Position numbers and translations under genes: made by a program
Part shown: positions 19,201 to 27,047 of the stretch, piece by piece
Numbering within the stretch: position 1 is the first letter of the stretch
How the letters are laid out: the number at the start of each line of letters is the position of its first letter
Assembly: GCA_013289445.1 (NCBI GenBank)
Contig: JABCZZ010000001.1
Span: 62,001-126,000 of the forward strand
DNA: 64,000 nt
From: Alphaproteobacteria bacterium
Lineage (GTDB): Bacteria > Pseudomonadota > Alphaproteobacteria > Rickettsiales > JABCZZ01
Direction: 5' to 3'
Notes under the pieces: model-generated
Seen by the model: the letters and a program-made list of their open reading frames with translations, nothing else
Told to the model about the DNA's origin: nothing
Databases searched by the model: none

Positions 19201-20806
19201 CTACAAGGTGACGATGGAGATTGCCCGCCTGCGCCATGCCACCGAAGGCGTCACACTGATTTCGCCGCCGCCGCATCACGATATTTATTCCATCGAGGAT
19301 CTGGCGCAGCTGATTTTCGATCTCAAGCAAATCAATCCCACTGCCATTGTATCGGTGAAGCTCGTTGCGCAGTCAGGCATCGGCACCATTGCCAGCGGTG
19401 TGGCCAAAGCCATGGCCGACAAAATCGTCATCGCCGGGCATACGGGCGGCACGGGTGCCAGCCCCTATTCGAGTATCAAGCATGCGGGCATCCCATGGGA
19501 AATGGGTCTTTCCGAAGCTAACCAGGTGCTCACGCTCAACCGCCTGCGCCACCGCGTGAAACTGCAGACCGACGGCGGCATCAAAACCGGCCGCGATGTT
19601 GTCATTGCCGCATTGCTGGGTGCCGAAGAATTCGCACTCGGTACCGCCTCGCTGGTCGCCATGGGTTGTCTGCTCGTACGCCAGTGTCACAGCAACACCT
19701 GCCCGGTAGGCATCACTACGCAGAATCCTAAACTACGCGAAAAATTTGAAGGCACGGTCGAAAAAGTTGTCAATCTCTTTAGCTTTATTGCCGAGGAAGT
19801 TCGCGAAATACTGGCAAATCTCGGTTATAAAACGCTCGATGAGATCATTGGGCGTGCCGACCTGCTGCATCAGGTGAATTACGGCAGCGAGGATCTTGTG
19901 GACCTTGATCTCAATCCGTTGCTCTCCCTTGCCGATCCGGCCAGCAGCGCGCGCCGCCATAGCATGATCAGCCGCAATGAAGTGCCCGACACGCTCGACG
20001 CCCAGATGATCAAGGATGCAAAGAGTGCCCTGGAACATAATGAAAAAATCCAGCTCGCCTACACTGTGCGCAACACCCACCGCGCCGTAGGCACGCGTCT
20101 TTCCTCGATGATGACAAGGCGCCACGACACTTCCGACCTGCAACCCAATCATATCACGCTTAAGCTGCGTGGCTCGGCAGGCCAGTCGCTGGGCGCTTTT
20201 GCGGTGCGCGGCATCAAGATTCAGGTATTTGGCGACGCCAATGATTATGTCGGTAAAGGTCTCTCGGGCGGTACCATCGCGCTGCGCACACGCCCTTCAA
20301 GCAAGCTTGTACCGCATGATAACACCATCATCGGCAATACGGTGCTGTATGGCGCTACGGCGGGTAAACTGTTTGCTGCAGGGGAAGCGGGTGAACGTTT
20401 TGCCGTGCGCAATTGTGGCGCGCTCACCGTGATCGAAGGCTGCGGTTCCAATGGTTGCGAATATATGACCGGCGGCATCGCCGTTATTTTAGGTAAAGTC
20501 GGCGATAATTTTGCCGCCGGCATGACAGGTGGAATGGCCTTCGTCTATGACCCTGGCGATGGCCTCGTACATCGCGTCAATCCGGAAACCGTTATCATTG
20601 CTCCCGTCGCCTCACGCTATTGGGAGGACCAGCTCAAGAGCCTTATTGCAGAGCATGTGGCGGAAACCGGCTCGCCGCGCGCAGAAGCCATTCTCAAGAG
20701 CTGGGAATACGAATTGCCCAAGTTCAAGCAGGTCTGCCCGAAGGAAATGCTTACCCGGTTAGAGCATCCATTAAGCGATGAACCGGTGGTGGAAAAGCGC
20801 GCTTAA
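16286..20806 (+). CDS. gltB: Glutamate synthase, large (alpha) subunit
   Basis: Catalytic subunit of ammonia assimilation through the GS-GOGAT cycle. From ATG 16286 the product is 1506 residues. A 27-residue propeptide ends at Cys28 (in DEHDACGVG), the N-terminal nucleophile of the class II glutaminase domain; removal of the leader is known to be needed in this family. Later come the FMN-binding synthase domain with GGEGPERF and KPGEGGQLPG, the iron-sulfur ligands in MGCLLVRQCHSNTCPVG, and the C-terminal beta-helix (GXXGXXXG repeats, GGTIALRT, GNTVLYGATAG). A longer in-frame reading before 16286 lies inside gltD and is rejected. The order gltD-gltB is the reverse of the enterobacterial one. 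Confidence 0.96.
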   Translation: MWGSDWSERAAHLTKHGLYNPADEHDACGVGLIAAIDGKPRREVVEAGINALKAVYHRGAVDADGKTGDGAGLSVQIPLPFFEGHLTRVGKKLKNERFAIGMIFLPRKNMKAQEECRSVVESEVLKFGFSIYGWRQVPVNPSVIGEIAADSRPEIEQILLAGRNDMHEEEFERELYIIRRRIEKAVYSRAINDFYICSLSGRGVIYKGLFKAEQLTEFYPDLTDARFVSAYAIFHQRFSTNTAPAWHLAQPFRMIAHNGEINTLKGNINFMKSHEATMSSPAFKGLEEDLRPVIPDNTSDTGALDSVMEVMVRAGRPLPLAKLILVPPSWGAATDVPQAHKDMFHYLNCISEAWDGPAALAATDGKWVIAGMDRNGLRPMRYAITDDGLLLIGSESGMVPMDDAKVRMKGRLGPGDIIGVNLEQGMLYTDREMKDLLAGMHPYAEWSKNIKPLDALIGTAPAPQSHLSESTIRRMQHAVAITQEDLELLLQPMAETGKEGIGSMGDDTPLAILSSKYRGFHHFFRQNFSQVTNPPIDSLRERRVMSLNTRFGNNGNFLAFDESHSHTLLLSSPVLLGHELATLQKHLSDKVTVIDALFDMSDDKNTLHKGLDSIIRQAEEAVHAGKPYIILTDEKRDETHAGIPMILAAGAVHTHLVRKKQRKSASIIVRSAECLDVHHFAVLIGVGATVINAYLAEETILMRCKRGLFGKLTTGEALANFKDAAGNGILKIMSKMGISIVSSYRGGCNFEALGLSRSLTSEFFLGLPSRISGLGLEGIENRVRALHEKAYQGEDVEALPIGGFYRYRVQSEKHAWEGDAIHLLQSACASGTYALYKQYAERIYDAPPVNLRDLLDFNSDRKPIDVDQVESLTEIRKRFIAPAMSLGALSPEAHETLAIAMNRIGAASNSGEGGEGPERFTPHANGDNPNSTIKQVASARFGVTAEYLNNAAELQIKIAQGAKPGEGGQLPGYKVTMEIARLRHATEGVTLISPPPHHDIYSIEDLAQLIFDLKQINPTAIVSVKLVAQSGIGTIASGVAKAMADKIVIAGHTGGTGASPYSSIKHAGIPWEMGLSEANQVLTLNRLRHRVKLQTDGGIKTGRDVVIAALLGAEEFALGTASLVAMGCLLVRQCHSNTCPVGITTQNPKLREKFEGTVEKVVNLFSFIAEEVREILANLGYKTLDEIIGRADLLHQVNYGSEDLVDLDLNPLLSLADPASSARRHSMISRNEVPDTLDAQMIKDAKSALEHNEKIQLAYTVRNTHRAVGTRLSSMMTRRHDTSDLQPNHITLKLRGSAGQSLGAFAVRGIKIQVFGDANDYVGKGLSGGTIALRTRPSSKLVPHDNTIIGNTVLYGATAGKLFAAGEAGERFAVRNCGALTVIEGCGSNGCEYMTGGIAVILGKVGDNFAAGMTGGMAFVYDPGDGLVHRVNPETVIIAPVASRYWEDQLKSLIAEHVAETGSPRAEAILKSWEYELPKFKQVCPKEMLTRLEHPLSDEPVVEKRA

Positions 20807-20922
20807 AAGCAGCCTTACGCACCGCGCATTCTACTATGCCTACATTATCAATTCAGCCGGGGTGATTTTTAGCCAAACGGTAACAATTGCCAACCCACGG
20901 ATACCTCTTTATAATTTTCGCC

Positions 20923-21594
20923 ATGCGCACCCTTTACCATACCCCGTTATCGCCCTATTGCCGCAAAATCCGCCTCCTGCTGCGTGAGAAGGATCTCGAT
21001 TTTGACCTGATTGCCGAGAACTTCTGGGACCGCAGGCTCGAATTCTTCGCGCTTAACCCTGCAGGTGAAGTGCCGGTGCTGCTGGAGCCGGACGGCGAGG
21101 TTATCTGCGGTAATCACGCCATCATGGAATATCTCGAAGAAGCGTACCGCGACAATAAACGCTTCGTCGGCAGCTCCATCGCCGAACGTGCAGAGGTGCG
21201 CCGGCTCATCGACTGGTTTGACCGCAAATTCGATCAGGAGGTCACGCAGAACATCCTGTTCGAGAAAATCTTCAAGCGTTTGTGGCGCTACGGCGAGCCG
21301 CATTCCGACGCTATCCGTGCCGGCAAGAAAAACATTCTTTATCATCTCGACTATATTGCGTTCCTCACGCTTGAGCATCGCTACCTGACCGGGGATACGC
21401 CCACGCTCGCCGACATGGCGGCGGCAGCGCATCTCTCGGCCATTGACTATCTGGGTGATGTGCCGTGGGAACACAACGCCAAGGCTAAGGACTGGTATGC
21501 GCTGATGAAATCGCGTCCTTCACTTCGCAGCGTGCTCACCGACCGGGTGGCGATGGCCAAGCCGCCCGAGCATTACGAAGACCCGGATTTTTAA
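20923..21594 (+). CDS. Glutathione S-transferase family protein
   Basis: A 223-residue GST-like protein. The N-terminal thioredoxin-like domain starts MRTLYHTPLSPYCRKIRLLL, with SPYC at the active-site position, then ALNPAGEVPVLLEPDG (cis-Pro) and GNHAIMEYLEE (glutathione-binding ES/HAI motif variant). The all-helical C-terminal domain contains GDTPTLADMAAAAHLSAIDYLG, the usual N-capping box. Start at ATG 20923 fits the domain; an earlier ATG adds 12 residues of doubtful sequence. It lies 2 nt before queG, so the two are probably co-transcribed. Substrate unknown. Confidence 0.9.
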   Translation: MRTLYHTPLSPYCRKIRLLLREKDLDFDLIAENFWDRRLEFFALNPAGEVPVLLEPDGEVICGNHAIMEYLEEAYRDNKRFVGSSIAERAEVRRLIDWFDRKFDQEVTQNILFEKIFKRLWRYGEPHSDAIRAGKKNILYHLDYIAFLTLEHRYLTGDTPTLADMAAAAHLSAIDYLGDVPWEHNAKAKDWYALMKSRPSLRSVLTDRVAMAKPPEHYEDPDF

Positions 21595-21596
21595 CG

Positions 21597-22712
21597 ATGG
21601 ATGCCAAAACCACCATACGTACCCTTGCAGCAAAACACGGCTTTGATGCGGTCGGTTTTACCACGCCCGATCTGCCAGAATCGGCGCCCAAAGGCCTGCG
21701 CAATTTTCTTGATCACCAGCATCACGGCGAAATGACATGGATGGAAAAAAAGCACGATCGCCGCACTTCTCCCAAGATAATCTGGCCGGACGTTCGATCA
21801 ATAATCGTGCTGGGGCAGAATTACGGGCCCTATGCCGATCCGATGCAAAAACTTGATCAAACGAATACCGGCAACATTTCCTGCTATGCGCAGGGTGATG
21901 ATTATCACGACGTTATTAAGAAAAAACTCAAGGCACTGGCACGCGATCTCATCGCTGCGTTGGGTGGCGACGTGAAGGTGTTTGTAGATACGGCGCCGGT
22001 GATGGAAAAGCCACTCGCAGAGCAGGCGGGGTTGGGTTGGCAGGGCAAACATACCTGTCTGGTTTCGCGCGAATTCGGCAGCTGGCTGTTTCTGGGTGAA
22101 ATTTTCACTACCCACTCTCTGGCGCCGGATGAGCCTGAGACTGATCACTGCGGAACATGCACGAATTGTCTGGATATCTGCCCTACGCAGGCTTTCACCG
22201 GCCCGCGCGAGCTCGATGCACGCAAATGCATTTCTTACCTCACGATTGAGCATAAGGGCCATATTGATTTGCAGTATCGCAAAGCCATGGGCAACCGTAT
22301 CTATGGCTGCGACGACTGCCTTGCCGTGTGCCCGTGGAACAAATTCGCGCAAGTGGCACAGCAATCTGCCTATCACGCGCGGGACAGCCTCGTATCCCCT
22401 CCCCTTGACCACCTTGTAACGCTGGATGATAGAGCCTTTCGCGATTTATTCTCCCAATCGCCCATCAAGCGCATTGGGCGTGACCGGTTTATCCGCAATG
22501 TGCTGATTGCCATTGGCAACAGCAAGGACGCATCGCATATCTCCCACATTACAGACCTGCTTGGCGATACCTCGCCACTGGTGCGCGCCATGGCCGTCTG
22601 GGCACTGGGCGAACTTGCGTCGGCGCAGGAATATTCTACAATGAAAATTCACTACATGCCACGCGAGGCAGCGGCAGATGTCGCTGGAGAATGGAATAGA
22701 AAGGCAGGCTGA
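21597..22712 (+). CDS. queG: Epoxyqueuosine reductase
   Basis: Catalyses the last step of queuosine synthesis in tRNA, reduction of epoxyqueuosine, using cobalamin and two [4Fe-4S] clusters. The 371-residue product shows the DUF1730-type N-terminal part (HDRRTSPKIIWPDVRSIIVLGQNYGP region), DTAPVMEKPLAEQAGLGWQGKHT, the first cluster motif CGTCTNCLDICPTQAF (about residue 184), the second CDDCLAVCPWN (about 238), and a C-terminal HEAT-like part (VRAMAVWALGELA). It is followed by a glutaredoxin gene whose ATG is 1 nt after the stop. Confidence 0.95.
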   Translation: MDAKTTIRTLAAKHGFDAVGFTTPDLPESAPKGLRNFLDHQHHGEMTWMEKKHDRRTSPKIIWPDVRSIIVLGQNYGPYADPMQKLDQTNTGNISCYAQGDDYHDVIKKKLKALARDLIAALGGDVKVFVDTAPVMEKPLAEQAGLGWQGKHTCLVSREFGSWLFLGEIFTTHSLAPDEPETDHCGTCTNCLDICPTQAFTGPRELDARKCISYLTIEHKGHIDLQYRKAMGNRIYGCDDCLAVCPWNKFAQVAQQSAYHARDSLVSPPLDHLVTLDDRAFRDLFSQSPIKRIGRDRFIRNVLIAIGNSKDASHISHITDLLGDTSPLVRAMAVWALGELASAQEYSTMKIHYMPREAAADVAGEWNRKAG

Positions 22713-22713
22713 T

Positions 22714-22974
22714 ATGGCTGATATCACTATTTATACAACGCCCGTGTGCCCTTACTGCGTGCGCGCAAAGGATTTGCTCAAACGCAAAGGCCACAGCAAA
22801 TACAAGGAAGTAGATGTCTCGGTGAGCGATGCCGTGCGCGATGAAATGATAAAAAAATCCGGCGGCAAACGTAGTGTGCCTCAAATTTTTATCAACGGCA
22901 CCCATATCGGCGGGTGCGACGATCTCTACGCCCTCGACAAAGCTGGCAAGCTTGATGCGTTGCTAAGTGCCTAA
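22714..22974 (+). CDS. grxC: Glutaredoxin 3-type (GrxC)
   Basis: Small thiol-disulfide oxidoreductase of 86 residues. It contains the dithiol active site TTPVCPYCVRAKDLL (Cys12/Cys15 region), the cis-Pro loop KRSVPQIFINGTHIGGCDDLYALD with the GG glutathione-binding signature, and no membrane or export signal, so it is cytoplasmic. ATG 22714 is chosen because it follows the queG stop directly. The association with queG may be only transcriptional. Confidence 0.94.
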   Translation: MADITIYTTPVCPYCVRAKDLLKRKGHSKYKEVDVSVSDAVRDEMIKKSGGKRSVPQIFINGTHIGGCDDLYALDKAGKLDALLSA

Positions 22975-23063
22975 GCGCTTTACCTTACGCATCGCGATTT
23001 TAAAAACACTCGCTTCCAAGCCTGTCAGGCAAAACGGTGAAATCTCTGAATTTACCTTATTAA

Positions 23064-23780
23064 TTAAGCGAAATCACCGGCACGCCAGGGGCGCCAGAAG
23101 CCATTCTTGCGCACACGCTCGTAATCTTCCGGAATGCCGATATCGATAAAATAATCGTCCGTGATAAAGGCTGCCGGCTGGATTTTCTCAAGGCGCTTGG
23201 GCAGAAAATCTTTTTCGAAGGAAAAGGCAGCAGGTAATTTGGTGTCGCTAAAAAGCTTCGGGTCCAGCACATAAATACCTGCATTAATCAGCCCAGCCCT
23301 GCCCGGCTTGCCATCCTCAAACGACGTAATGACACCATCCTCTTCTTCTACGCGGCCATAACGCCCCGTATCTTCCATCTGACGCAGCACCATCGTCAGT
23401 GGCAAACCGCTTTTGGCGTGATCCCTGTAAAGCGCGCGGTAATCAATACGTGCGAAGCTGTCGCCGTTGAGCACCATCACAGGTGAATCCTGCGGGCATT
23501 CCTTAAGTGCGAATTTCATGCCCCCGCCCGTACCCAGTGGCGTCTTCTCGATAGCGAGGTTGAGCGGCACAGGCGGGCGATTCTCTTCGAAATGGTCGCG
23601 AATCTTTTCCCATTCATAATGCACACTCAGCGTAACGCCGGTGGCACCGTACCAGACCAGCGCTTCAATCAGCCAATCAAGAAATGTACGGCCCTTTATG
23701 GGTGCCAGCGGCTTTGGCACATCGGGCACCGCGCTGCGCAGGCGTGTACCGAATCCACCTGCGAGTATGAGGGCATGCAT
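23064..23780 (-). CDS. hddC: D-glycero-D-manno-heptose 1-phosphate guanylyltransferase-like nucleotidyltransferase
   Basis: A 238-residue sugar-phosphate nucleotidyltransferase. The N-terminal motif MHALILAGGFGTRLRSAVPDVPKPLAPI carries the G-G-x-G-T-R-L and Lys of the pyrophosphorylase fold, VMVLNGDSFARID holds the metal-binding Asp, and GIYVLDPKLF and YFIDIGIPEDYERV follow. In this setting, beside gmhA and an HddA-like kinase, it most likely makes GDP-D-glycero-alpha-D-manno-heptose; a different NDP-sugar is possible from sequence alone. Start ATG 23780 lies 1 nt after the gmhA stop. Last gene of the glycan operon. Confidence 0.85.
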   Translation of the reverse strand: MHALILAGGFGTRLRSAVPDVPKPLAPIKGRTFLDWLIEALVWYGATGVTLSVHYEWEKIRDHFEENRPPVPLNLAIEKTPLGTGGGMKFALKECPQDSPVMVLNGDSFARIDYRALYRDHAKSGLPLTMVLRQMEDTGRYGRVEEEDGVITSFEDGKPGRAGLINAGIYVLDPKLFSDTKLPAAFSFEKDFLPKRLEKIQPAAFITDDYFIDIGIPEDYERVRKNGFWRPWRAGDFA

Positions 23781-23781
23781 A

Positions 23782-24396
23782 TCAGGCCGTTTTGTTTTTG
23801 AAGGCTGTGCCGTATTGCTTGCCGAACAGCGTGTCTTCAATGATCTGGCAAAGAATATGGCCAAGCATAATATGGCATTCCTGAATACGCGGCGTATGGC
23901 TGGAGGGAATCTTAAGCGCTATATCGCAAAGCGAGGCCATCTTGCCACCAGTCTTGCCGGTAAAGCCGATGGTCTTAATGCCAATTTTCTTGGCAGCCTC
24001 GATAGCGGCAAGAATGTTAGGAGAATTTCCCGACGTCGAAAGCACCACAAGTACGTCGCCCTGCTGGCCGAGCGCTTCGACCTGTCTTGCAAACAGGCGT
24101 TCATAACCGTAATCATTGCCAATCGCCGTAAGCGCGGAGGTGTCCGTGGTGAGCGCTACGGAAGGCAGTCCCGGGCGGTCATAATTGAAACGGCTCACCA
24201 ATTCAGCCGCCATGTGCTGGCTGTCGGCAGCGCTGCCGCCATTGCCGGCAAATAATATTTTCTTTTTTGCCCTGAGCGCAGTGAGGCAGGTCTCGCCTGC
24301 CTGTTCTACGGCGGAAAGCAGCGAAGCATCCGCAAGCACTTCTTTGATGGTGGCCTGCGTTGCTTCAATCGATTCGCGGATGAGTTTGCTGCTCAT
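23782..24396 (-). CDS. gmhA: Sedoheptulose 7-phosphate isomerase
   Basis: SIS-domain isomerase converting sedoheptulose 7-phosphate to D-glycero-D-manno-heptose 7-phosphate, the first committed heptose step. The 204-residue product shows LFAGNGGSAADSQHMAAELVSRF (about residues 48-70), TDTSALTAIGNDYGYERLFARQVEALG, and LSTSGNSPNILAA, all typical of GmhA, and a C-terminal E-C-H-I-M-L-GH helix. It overlaps the upstream wzm stop as ATGA. Confidence 0.93.
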   Translation of the reverse strand: MSSKLIRESIEATQATIKEVLADASLLSAVEQAGETCLTALRAKKKILFAGNGGSAADSQHMAAELVSRFNYDRPGLPSVALTTDTSALTAIGNDYGYERLFARQVEALGQQGDVLVVLSTSGNSPNILAAIEAAKKIGIKTIGFTGKTGGKMASLCDIALKIPSSHTPRIQECHIMLGHILCQIIEDTLFGKQYGTAFKNKTA

Positions 24397-25184
24397 AAGT
24401 AATACACATAGTTACGCCTGCATGCCTTAAAGATAGCGAATCCCACGCTAATGGCAATCACTGTAAGCCCTAAAAGCCTCAACATATCGTCTATTCCGGG
24501 TAAAACCCCTTCGTAAGCCAGCATTTGTATGGGATGCATCATAATGAAAAACGGGTTCCACTTCATCCAGGCCTGCGCGGTAGGCGGCAAGGCACTGAAG
24601 GGATAGATGACCGGGGTCAGCCAGTAGAGCATGTTCATGCTGAGCGTTACCATCTCGGTGATGTCACGCAGGTAGGGTGAAAGAAACGCAAGCGCGATGC
24701 CGGCAGACCCCATGATCATGAGCACGGGCAGGAAATAAAGCGGCATCAGCAGAATTGTAGGATGAAACGGTGCAAACAGAAGAACGGCAAGAATATACAT
24801 GGTTAAGAACGAAACGAAATACATGTAGGTAAGCCTGAGCACGTCCGCCACGGGAAAGAGCGTGGAAGAGACCATGCACCGCTTGAGCGTCTCGGCATTA
24901 TACGTGATGGAAACGCTGGTATAGACAAACGTGCCGGAGAAATAGGTCCATAACGGCAGGGATACCACCACATAAAGCGGATAGTCCGGAATCTTGAAAT
25001 TGGTGATCTTGGGCATCATCAGGGAATACACAGTGATCATCGCCACCGGCTGCAGCAGCGTCCACAACATGCCCAGGAACGAGTTGCGATATTGGCGGCC
25101 AAGGCCATTCTTGGCGATAAGAATAGCCGTCTGCCAGTAATAGATATCAAGCAGCTTGGCAAAATGGCGCAATGTGATTTTCAT
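24393..25184 (-). CDS. ABC-2 type polysaccharide export permease
   Basis: Membrane component of an ABC exporter for lipid-linked or capsule-type polysaccharides (Wzm/KpsM/RfbA group). The 263-residue product has a cytoplasmic start followed by the characteristic RQYRNSFLGMLWTLLQPVAMI and six hydrophobic segments; LSPYLRDITEM and YWLTPVIYPFSALP in the C-terminal half are typical. ATG 25184 is 1 nt beyond the stop of the ATPase gene; further upstream reading is the ATPase gene itself. Confidence 0.92.
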   Translation of the reverse strand: MKITLRHFAKLLDIYYWQTAILIAKNGLGRQYRNSFLGMLWTLLQPVAMITVYSLMMPKITNFKIPDYPLYVVVSLPLWTYFSGTFVYTSVSITYNAETLKRCMVSSTLFPVADVLRLTYMYFVSFLTMYILAVLLFAPFHPTILLMPLYFLPVLMIMGSAGIALAFLSPYLRDITEMVTLSMNMLYWLTPVIYPFSALPPTAQAWMKWNPFFIMMHPIQMLAYEGVLPGIDDMLRLLGLTVIAISVGFAIFKACRRNYVYYL

Positions 25185-25185
25185 C

Positions 25186-25938
25186 TCATGCCACCGCCGG
25201 TTCGTCGATTCTGAGGATGTCTTTGTAGTACTGGCGCATGATATCCTTGCTGCTGCCTTCGTTGATGATGCGCCCCTGATCCATGAGGATGAAACGGTTG
25301 CACAGATTGATGAATTCGCTGGGGGTATGATCCACCATGATGGCAATTGACACTTTATCTACTTTCTTACGCAAGATCTCCTGCGATTTGCCGACGAAAC
25401 CGGCATCACCCGTGGCAAAAATCTCATCGAGCAGAAGAATGTCCGGATCCTGAAAAATCACGGAAGCAAAACCAAGGCGCGCCACCATGCCGGAGGAATA
25501 GGTTTTGAGCGGAATATCGATCTTCTCGCCCAGTTCGGAAAATTCGATAATCGTCTTTTCGATCTCCGGCGAATACTGACGCAGTTTGCCACGGTAGGCA
25601 TAGCTGAGTTTGATATTGTGGCGCCCGGTCATCTCCGGCTCAAATCCCGCTCCCATCTCAATCAACGGCACTACGCTGCCTTCAACAGTGCGGCTGCCGC
25701 CGTGAATAGGATAATTGCCTGAAACAACCTTCAGTAACGAGGACTTGCCGCTGCCATTAACGCCGATGATGGCGATGCGGTCGCCGGGTTTTGCGCTGAA
25801 TGTCACATCGCGCAGAATGGGAATACGCACCTGCCCGCGCACCTTGCTGCGGGTAAACCACTGCCTGAGCCCCGCTGCACGCGCATGCGTATCCACGCCC
25901 CAGACGGAAACATTTTTCAGATCGATCAGGCCGGACAT
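25186..25938 (-). CDS. ABC transporter ATP-binding protein, polysaccharide export
   Basis: ATPase partner of the adjacent permease. The 250-residue product has Walker A GVNGSGKS (residues 59-66), the signature-region YSSGM, Walker B PDILLLDEIFATGD and the switch His in MVDHTP. It lacks the C-terminal carbohydrate-binding domain that longer Wzt proteins have, so it resembles KpsT or short Wzt forms that do not select chain-capped glycans. ATG 25938 shares one base with the hddA stop (TAATG). Confidence 0.92.
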   Translation of the reverse strand: MSGLIDLKNVSVWGVDTHARAAGLRQWFTRSKVRGQVRIPILRDVTFSAKPGDRIAIIGVNGSGKSSLLKVVSGNYPIHGGSRTVEGSVVPLIEMGAGFEPEMTGRHNIKLSYAYRGKLRQYSPEIEKTIIEFSELGEKIDIPLKTYSSGMVARLGFASVIFQDPDILLLDEIFATGDAGFVGKSQEILRKKVDKVSIAIMVDHTPSEFINLCNRFILMDQGRIINEGSSKDIMRQYYKDILRIDEPAVA

Positions 25939-27047
25939 TAGAGCATGGTCATGATGCGGTTCTTGGGAGCAAGCGGCAAAACCTTGTCTTGCGGCTTGGC
26001 GCCAGGCTGGCGTTCCTGCAGGTGGTAGAAATCACGCCGTGTATAAGTATCCACCGAGTAGGCAGACGGATCGTAGAAAATAATGCTCGAGCCGCCGCTT
26101 TCAAACGCAAACGGCACCCAGAGAAGATCCTGCAGCGCTTTTTTGATGGTGGGATGGCGCTCAGGCGGTGCAAAGAACAGCATGAAGCCGCCGCCGCCTG
26201 CCCCCAGAAGCTTGCCGCCGATGGCGCCCGCTGTGCGCGCGCGGTCGTAAATTTCGTCTACAAACTGCGGCGCGATGCTGGCAGAAAGCGAACGTTTCAC
26301 TTTCCAGGTTTCATGCAGCAGGCGACCGAATTCATTGAGGTCTTTTGCATAGCTGACGACATCCAGCGCTTCGTCCACTAAAGCACGCAGCATGCCCATT
26401 TCCACTTTTTTATTGCCAATGGCTGCCACCTGCTCCTTCGCCACTTCCGAGGACGTGCGCGAAACACCGGTGAAGAACAGCAGGAAGTGGCTCTGCAGTT
26501 CCTGCATGCGGCCCTGCGGAAGAATCACGGGTTCGACGGCGAAGTCGCCGTTCTGCAAAATGGTGATTTTATTAAAACCGCCGTATGCAGTGGCGATCTG
26601 ATCCTGCACGCCGACATTTTCCTTAAGCACATCGCGTTCGATATGCACCGCCTCGCAGGCAAGTTCGCGTTTGTTGCTCATGCGTCCATGCAGCCCGTTC
26701 ATGGCGTTAAGCAGGCCTACGGTGAACGCGGAGCTGGAGCCAAGCCCGGCACGTGCCGGAAGATCGCCGGTGTGATTGACCTCAACACCCTTGTCACCGG
26801 AGAAATATTGCAGCACTGCACGCACCGAAGGATGCACGATTTCGCTGTTATCCATGACCTTTTCCACCTGCGACCACACAATGCGCGACTTCTCCTTGAA
26901 GAAGGGCGGCAAAAAGCGGCAGGTCAGGTAACAATAATGATTGATAGACGTGGAAAGCACAGCGCCGCCATGTTCACGGTACCAGGTGTGAAAATCGGTG
27001 CCGCCGCCAAAGAAAGAAATACGGTATGGGGTGCGACTGATGATCAT
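25938..27047 (-). CDS. hddA: D-glycero-alpha-D-manno-heptose 7-phosphate kinase-like GHMP kinase
   Basis: GHMP-family sugar kinase of 369 residues, probably adding the 1-phosphate to heptose 7-phosphate. N-terminal motif ISRTPYRISFFGGGTDFHTW, ATP-loop DLPARAGLGSSSAFTVGLLNA (about residues 95-115), VGVQDQIATAYGGFNKI and the C-terminal GAIGGKLLGAGGGGFMLFFAP are all present. It overlaps fcl upstream (ATGA). Fucokinase-like enzymes share these motifs, so the heptose assignment rests on the gmhA/hddC neighbours. Confidence 0.88.
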   Translation of the reverse strand: MIISRTPYRISFFGGGTDFHTWYREHGGAVLSTSINHYCYLTCRFLPPFFKEKSRIVWSQVEKVMDNSEIVHPSVRAVLQYFSGDKGVEVNHTGDLPARAGLGSSSAFTVGLLNAMNGLHGRMSNKRELACEAVHIERDVLKENVGVQDQIATAYGGFNKITILQNGDFAVEPVILPQGRMQELQSHFLLFFTGVSRTSSEVAKEQVAAIGNKKVEMGMLRALVDEALDVVSYAKDLNEFGRLLHETWKVKRSLSASIAPQFVDEIYDRARTAGAIGGKLLGAGGGGFMLFFAPPERHPTIKKALQDLLWVPFAFESGGSSIIFYDPSAYSVDTYTRRDFYHLQERQPGAKPQDKVLPLAPKNRIMTML